64,000 bases of DNA from an uncultured Myxococcales bacterium (lineage in GTDB: Bacteria > Myxococcota_A > UBA9042), in the NCBI GenBank assembly GCA_903919145.1, contig CAIXGW010000157.1:21285-85284 (forward strand). Direction: 5' to 3'. The first letter of the stretch is position 1. The number at the start of each line of letters is the position of its first letter. The notes below the pieces were generated by a model. The model did no database searches, was not told where the DNA came from, and was given only the letters and a program-made list of their open reading frames with translations. Below, one piece after another: positions 60,727-64,000 of this stretch. A program made the translations under genes and the position numbers.

Positions 60727-61132
60727 CCATGGTTGATAACTAGGGGAATTATCGCAGACACCCTTACCTGCTGAGCGGAGCGCAGCCGCGGCCAACCACG
60801 CGCGTGGCCAAGTCCAGGGCGGCCAGGCCCGGTCCGCAGGGCCGCGGGCCGCCCGACCGACGGCGCCATCGCCACCGGCGCGGGCAGCGATTGCGGGGTT
60901 GGACTGAGCCAGGAGCTTGGGTTGGCCGCAGGATCTCTGGCCGGGTGGGCCTGCCCTTATTGACGAAGCGCGCGCGCTTGCTCAGGATACCATCTGGCAG
61001 CAGGCCGGAGAGCGCAGAGATGCGCCGCCGATGTCGCCGTCAAGACCGCTGTCGCTGGGTATTTGCCAAGCGATGCCATGCGGTTGCCCCTGTTGCCTGC
61101 CCGGGGCGATGCCTCGCCTGTGTGGAGCTTGC
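60727..61132. other. 406-bp gene-free gap before the FHA-CpaF gene
   Basis: No gene is supported here. It contains a 12-base palindrome, CCACGCGCGTGG, within 60795-60810, and a weak promoter-like pair TTGACG (60960-60965) and GGATAC (60985-60990) with a long 19-bp spacer pointing at the FHA-CpaF gene. The rest is GC-rich with no recognisable signal. Confidence 0.4.
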
Positions 61133-63235
61133 ATGTTCGCCATTACGATCCGGGAACGGAGCGGTCAGGTCTACACCTTCCACTTCGACAAGCCCGAGGT
61201 CCTCATCGGCCGCGTCAAGGGCAATGACGTCATCCTGCCCAAACAGAACATTTCCAAGCGCCACACCCTGGTCAAGGCTGAGGGAAAACGCTTCATTGTC
61301 GAAGATGTCGGGTCTACCAACGGCACCTACGTCAACGGTCACCGCATCGCCACGGCGGTAGAGGTGGGCGCGGATGACAAGGTGTATATTGGCGATTTTG
61401 TGATGAATTTCACAGATCTCAGCGACATGGCCGGTGCTGCGCCGCCCGACGTGCCGGTGGGAATGGACGCCACCTCTGGGCTGGAAGATTTTCCGCCGAT
61501 GGACGACCAGGCGATCCAAGAAGCTGGAGTCGTGCCGTTTGGCGGGCCGCCACCGGTCATGGAGGCGGCCCAGAGCATCCGCGCGACTCAGCACATGCAA
61601 GGGCCGATTTCTCCTCCGCAAGCCCATGAGCCAGTGCCGCGCGGCCATTTGGATTCCGGTTTTGGCGATGGGCTTCTTTCCGATCTGCCGGCCGTTGAGC
61701 CGCTGGACATGCCCAACGAGCTCGTTCAGATCCAAGGCGAATCGCAAGAGCCCGACTATTTTGAGCGCCTGACGGGCCCGGTCGATGCCATGGCCCAGGC
61801 GGCGCAGCGCCAAGGTGCGGCGGCGGCGCCCGCGCTGTTCGGCTCGGCCCTGTCCAACATTCCCGGGCTGGCCGGAGCGATCAAGCCACCGGCCACCGGG
61901 CCCAAGCCGGCGGACGCGTCGGGCAAGCCGGCGGCGGTGCCCGTTCAGTTTGGCGTGGCGGACAGCGATTTTGGCCGGACGGCCGGCACCCCCGAGCCCA
62001 AGCCCAAGCCGGCGCCCGCAGTGCTGTTGCCTGTGGCCGCAGCCTCTGGATCCTCCTCCGCCGCAGGGGCCGAAAGCGAGGCGGCGCCGACTGAGCATCA
62101 CGACCAGTTGGCCCTGCTGTTCCGCAATGCGATGCGCGACTTGCGGCCAGCGCTGCCGTCCGACGCCTCGCAGATGTCGGACAGCGACTGGGCCGAGATG
62201 GAGGACCGGGTCACCGCCTTTGTCGATCAGTGCAGCGCCGCAGGAGAAATCCCGGTGGGCGCCGACATTGCGCGACTGCGCCTGGAGCTGATCTATGAAC
62301 TGGCGGGCCTGGGGCCGCTGGAAGTCATGCTGGACGATGGCGAAATCGAGGCCATCGAAGTCAATGGACCCACCCAGGTCTACGTGGTGCGCCGCGGTCG
62401 CCGCCAGGCAGCCGCCGAGCGCTTCAGCTGTCAGCAAGCGTTGGCGCTGGCGGTGGATCGGCTGGTGCGGGCTACCGGCCAAACCGGTCGCTCGGGGTCG
62501 TTCTTGGAAGGCACGCTGGTCGACGGCACTTCGGTGTTTGTGGTGTGGCCGCCGCTGTGCCCGGCGGGCCCGGCGGTGCTGCTGCGCAAGCCGCGCGTCG
62601 ATGCGCCGGATCTGGAGCAGTTGGTGGCGCGCGGGGCGGTCACTCCCCAAGCTGCAGAGACCCTTGCTGAACTGGTCGCTCGCAACCGATCGATCGCGCT
62701 GGTGGGTCCGCCCAAGGCCGGCAAGCGGACGGTGCTCAACGCGCTGAGCAACCTGATCCAGCCCGAAGCGCGGCTGGTGGTGCTGGAAGATGGTCAGCGG
62801 ATGCGCTTGCGCCACGAGCACGTCGTTCGGGTCGATGCGGCCTGCTTCAGCGACGGCGCGGGGACTTCGCCTCTGCGGGTGGTTCAGCGCCTGCGGCCAG
62901 ACTGGCTGTTGGTCGGCGACGCTGCGGCCATTGGCCCTGACGAGCTGTTTGCGGTGCAGGCCGAAGGCTTGCCGCCGTGGCTGGCGGTCTTCTCTGCCGA
63001 CAATGGGCCGGACTTCTTGGAGCGCGCCAAGCACGCTTTGCTGCTGCGTTATCCGGGGTTACCTGAGGCTGTGGCAGAGGCCCGCTCGCTGCGCGGGCTG
63101 GACGCCGTGGCCGTGTTTGTCTCTGACGGCGCTGGCGGCTGGGTGCTAGGTGAAGTGTTTGAGGTTGCCCGCCACCGCACGGGAGGCCGGACTCTGGTCG
63201 ACCTTTCTCCAGAAGCGGTGCGCGGAGCCCTCTAG
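61133..63235 (+). CDS. FHA domain fused to a CpaF/TadA-like secretion ATPase with degenerate motifs
   Basis: A 700-residue cytosolic protein. Residues 1-95 form an FHA domain (VLIGRVKGNDVIL, NISKRHTLVKAE, VGSTNGTYVNG). A disordered Pro/Ala-rich linker of about 220 residues follows. From about residue 330 to the end lies a CpaF-type ATPase: LIYELAGLGPLEVMLDDGEIEAIEVNGPTQVYV and TGRSGSFLEGTLVDG in the N-terminal domain. The nucleotide site is altered: Walker A is GPPKAGKRT with Arg532 in place of Ser/Thr, the Asp box is LEDGQ (E552-D553), and the Walker B region reads VGDAAA (D596) instead of GExRG; the His box is also lost. It may be an inactive or regulatory relative of a Tad/type IV pilus ATPase. 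ATG 61133 has GGAG upstream. Confidence 0.85.
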   Translation: MFAITIRERSGQVYTFHFDKPEVLIGRVKGNDVILPKQNISKRHTLVKAEGKRFIVEDVGSTNGTYVNGHRIATAVEVGADDKVYIGDFVMNFTDLSDMAGAAPPDVPVGMDATSGLEDFPPMDDQAIQEAGVVPFGGPPPVMEAAQSIRATQHMQGPISPPQAHEPVPRGHLDSGFGDGLLSDLPAVEPLDMPNELVQIQGESQEPDYFERLTGPVDAMAQAAQRQGAAAAPALFGSALSNIPGLAGAIKPPATGPKPADASGKPAAVPVQFGVADSDFGRTAGTPEPKPKPAPAVLLPVAAASGSSSAAGAESEAAPTEHHDQLALLFRNAMRDLRPALPSDASQMSDSDWAEMEDRVTAFVDQCSAAGEIPVGADIARLRLELIYELAGLGPLEVMLDDGEIEAIEVNGPTQVYVVRRGRRQAAAERFSCQQALALAVDRLVRATGQTGRSGSFLEGTLVDGTSVFVVWPPLCPAGPAVLLRKPRVDAPDLEQLVARGAVTPQAAETLAELVARNRSIALVGPPKAGKRTVLNALSNLIQPEARLVVLEDGQRMRLRHEHVVRVDAACFSDGAGTSPLRVVQRLRPDWLLVGDAAAIGPDELFAVQAEGLPPWLAVFSADNGPDFLERAKHALLLRYPGLPEAVAEARSLRGLDAVAVFVSDGAGGWVLGEVFEVARHRTGGRTLVDLSPEAVRGAL

Positions 63236-63373
63236 TATCCAAAACCGCTGTTACGCTCCGGGTTGCCCCCGGCATTTGTTCACGGGTCTTGGGTGCTGCG
63301 GCTGGGTGATTTTCGGTGCCCCACTTCAGTTCTGTTCCGACACGCGGAGCGAACCTTGGGTCTGGGGCACTAG
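63232..63373 (-). repeat. Interspersed 141-bp element, copy 3
   Basis: Reverse-oriented copy of the element at 32486-32626. On the minus strand it begins CTAGTGCCCC and ends GGATACTAG. The first-hairpin stem is GTGCCCCA/TGGGGCAC, so one pair changed from A-T (copy 1) to G-C with both sides altered. It overlaps the stop codon of the FHA-CpaF gene and lies 46 bases before the next gene. Confidence 0.8.
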
Positions 63374-63419
63374 CGACGGGCGGGCAGGGACACCAAGGCT
63401 GGCACGGCGGAGGCTGTAG

Positions 63420-64000
63420 TTGTTCACGCTGATCATCGAGGACAAACACGGCGCGCTGATCGGCGAGTACTCGTTCGAAGAGGGCGAGTTCATCATTGGC
63501 CGCAGCCAGCAGGCGGACATCCAGCTGTCGGCCGACAACGTGTCGCGCCGCCATGCGCGGGTCTTTACCCAGGATGGCCGCTGCTACATAGAGGACCTGA
63601 AGGCGGCCAATGGCGTTTGGGTCAACGGCCGGCGCATCCACGCGGTGACCGAGCTGCCGCGGTCGGCCCAGGTGCGGATCGGCGACTTCTTCTTGCACAT
63701 TGAAGGCGCGGCCTTTGCGCGGCCCATGACCTCGCCCGTCTACGCGCGCCTGTTGCCCATGCCCGGCAGCATTGGCGAGCTGACCGAGTTGACCCAGCCC
63801 ACAGTGCTCATTGGCCGCGGCAAGGACTGCGCGGTGGTGCTGCAAGACGTCTCTGTCTCGCGGATCCACGCCAAGATCACCCAGGATGACGCCGGGCGAG
63901 TGGTGGTAGAGGACCTGCGCTCTTCCAATGGCACCTATGTCAATGACCGCCGCGTTGACCTGCAGGAGCTGGGCCACGGCGACCGGATCCGCTTTGGCAC
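63420..64000 (+). CDS. Tandem FHA-domain protein (3' end cut by window edge)
   Basis: The visible 193 residues contain two complete or nearly complete FHA domains. The first has FIIGRSQQADIQL, NVSRRHARV and LKAANGVWVNG; the second has VLIGRGKDCAVVL, SVSRIHAKI and LRSSNGTYVND. The second has the full Ser-Ser-Asn-Gly site, the first an Ala in place of Ser. The start is TTG at 63420 with GGAGG seven bases upstream. It follows the FHA-CpaF gene on the same strand, so together they form an FHA-rich group that continues beyond the window. Confidence 0.88.
   Translation, partial: MFTLIIEDKHGALIGEYSFEEGEFIIGRSQQADIQLSADNVSRRHARVFTQDGRCYIEDLKAANGVWVNGRRIHAVTELPRSAQVRIGDFFLHIEGAAFARPMTSPVYARLLPMPGSIGELTELTQPTVLIGRGKDCAVVLQDVSVSRIHAKITQDDAGRVVVEDLRSSNGTYVNDRRVDLQELGHGDRIRFG

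Overview
The window is GC-rich DNA from a Gram-negative bacterium with a diderm envelope: it encodes Lgt, many lipobox signal peptides, a Pal-like OmpA protein, two FadL/PorV-type outer-membrane barrels, a Wzx/Wzy-type polysaccharide set and no visible phage or IS genes. Very long secreted lipoproteins built from Asp/Ser-rich linkers and Cys modules of the Dicty_CTDC type (CxDGNxCTxDxC), plus FHA proteins and GAF histidine kinases, fit a Myxococcota/Bradymonadota-like (former deltaproteobacterial) genome. That placement is inferred from family content, not from a marker-gene tree.

Layout. 0-14 kb is mostly housekeeping: rarA (cut by the left edge), a tandem universal stress protein, a small Cys-rich lipoprotein, Pal-like and CpoB-like envelope genes, mnmG, a DUF4442 protein, an Asp/Ser-rich lipoprotein, a HAD phosphatase coupled to lgt, an M18 aminopeptidase and an OPT transporter. 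14-30 kb is dominated by surface proteins: rpmB with its own promoter and terminator, a 1269-residue beta-helix lipoprotein, an MBL hydrolase, an O-antigen-ligase-like protein, a DUF4139 lipoprotein and a 2041-residue lipoprotein with about 60 alternating cysteine modules. 30-49 kb mixes pdxH, an FHA protein, a second MBL hydrolase, an outer-membrane barrel, DedA, a PDZ-thioredoxin protein, a receiver protein, two lipoproteins of unknown role, a cyclophilin, an FtsB-like protein, a GAF histidine kinase, a large unknown protein, a FadL-like porin, a MobA-FdhD fusion and tRNA-Ala(GGC).

49-60.7 kb is a glycoconjugate region: a GT-C-like membrane protein divergent from a DprE2-like/DprE1-like pair, then GT4 glycosyltransferase, phosphosugar transferase, Wzx flippase and a Wzy/WaaL-like polymerase, the last coupled by ATGA overlaps to wzx upstream and to thiS, thiG and a thiE-like gene downstream. 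60.7-64 kb holds an FHA-CpaF fusion whose ATPase motifs are degenerate, followed by a double-FHA protein cut by the right edge.

The least explained signals are: (1) a ~141-bp interspersed element, two full copies and one 3' fragment, lying tightly between genes, with short terminal inverted repeats, a hairpin supported by a compensatory change, and a stop-free frame; (2) the strictly alternating two-module architecture of the giant lipoprotein; (3) the FHA-pseudo-CpaF protein; (4) a DprE1/DprE2-like plus GT-C set suggesting polyprenyl-phosphate-arabinose-type chemistry outside Actinobacteria. All assignments come from reading motifs; no database search was run.
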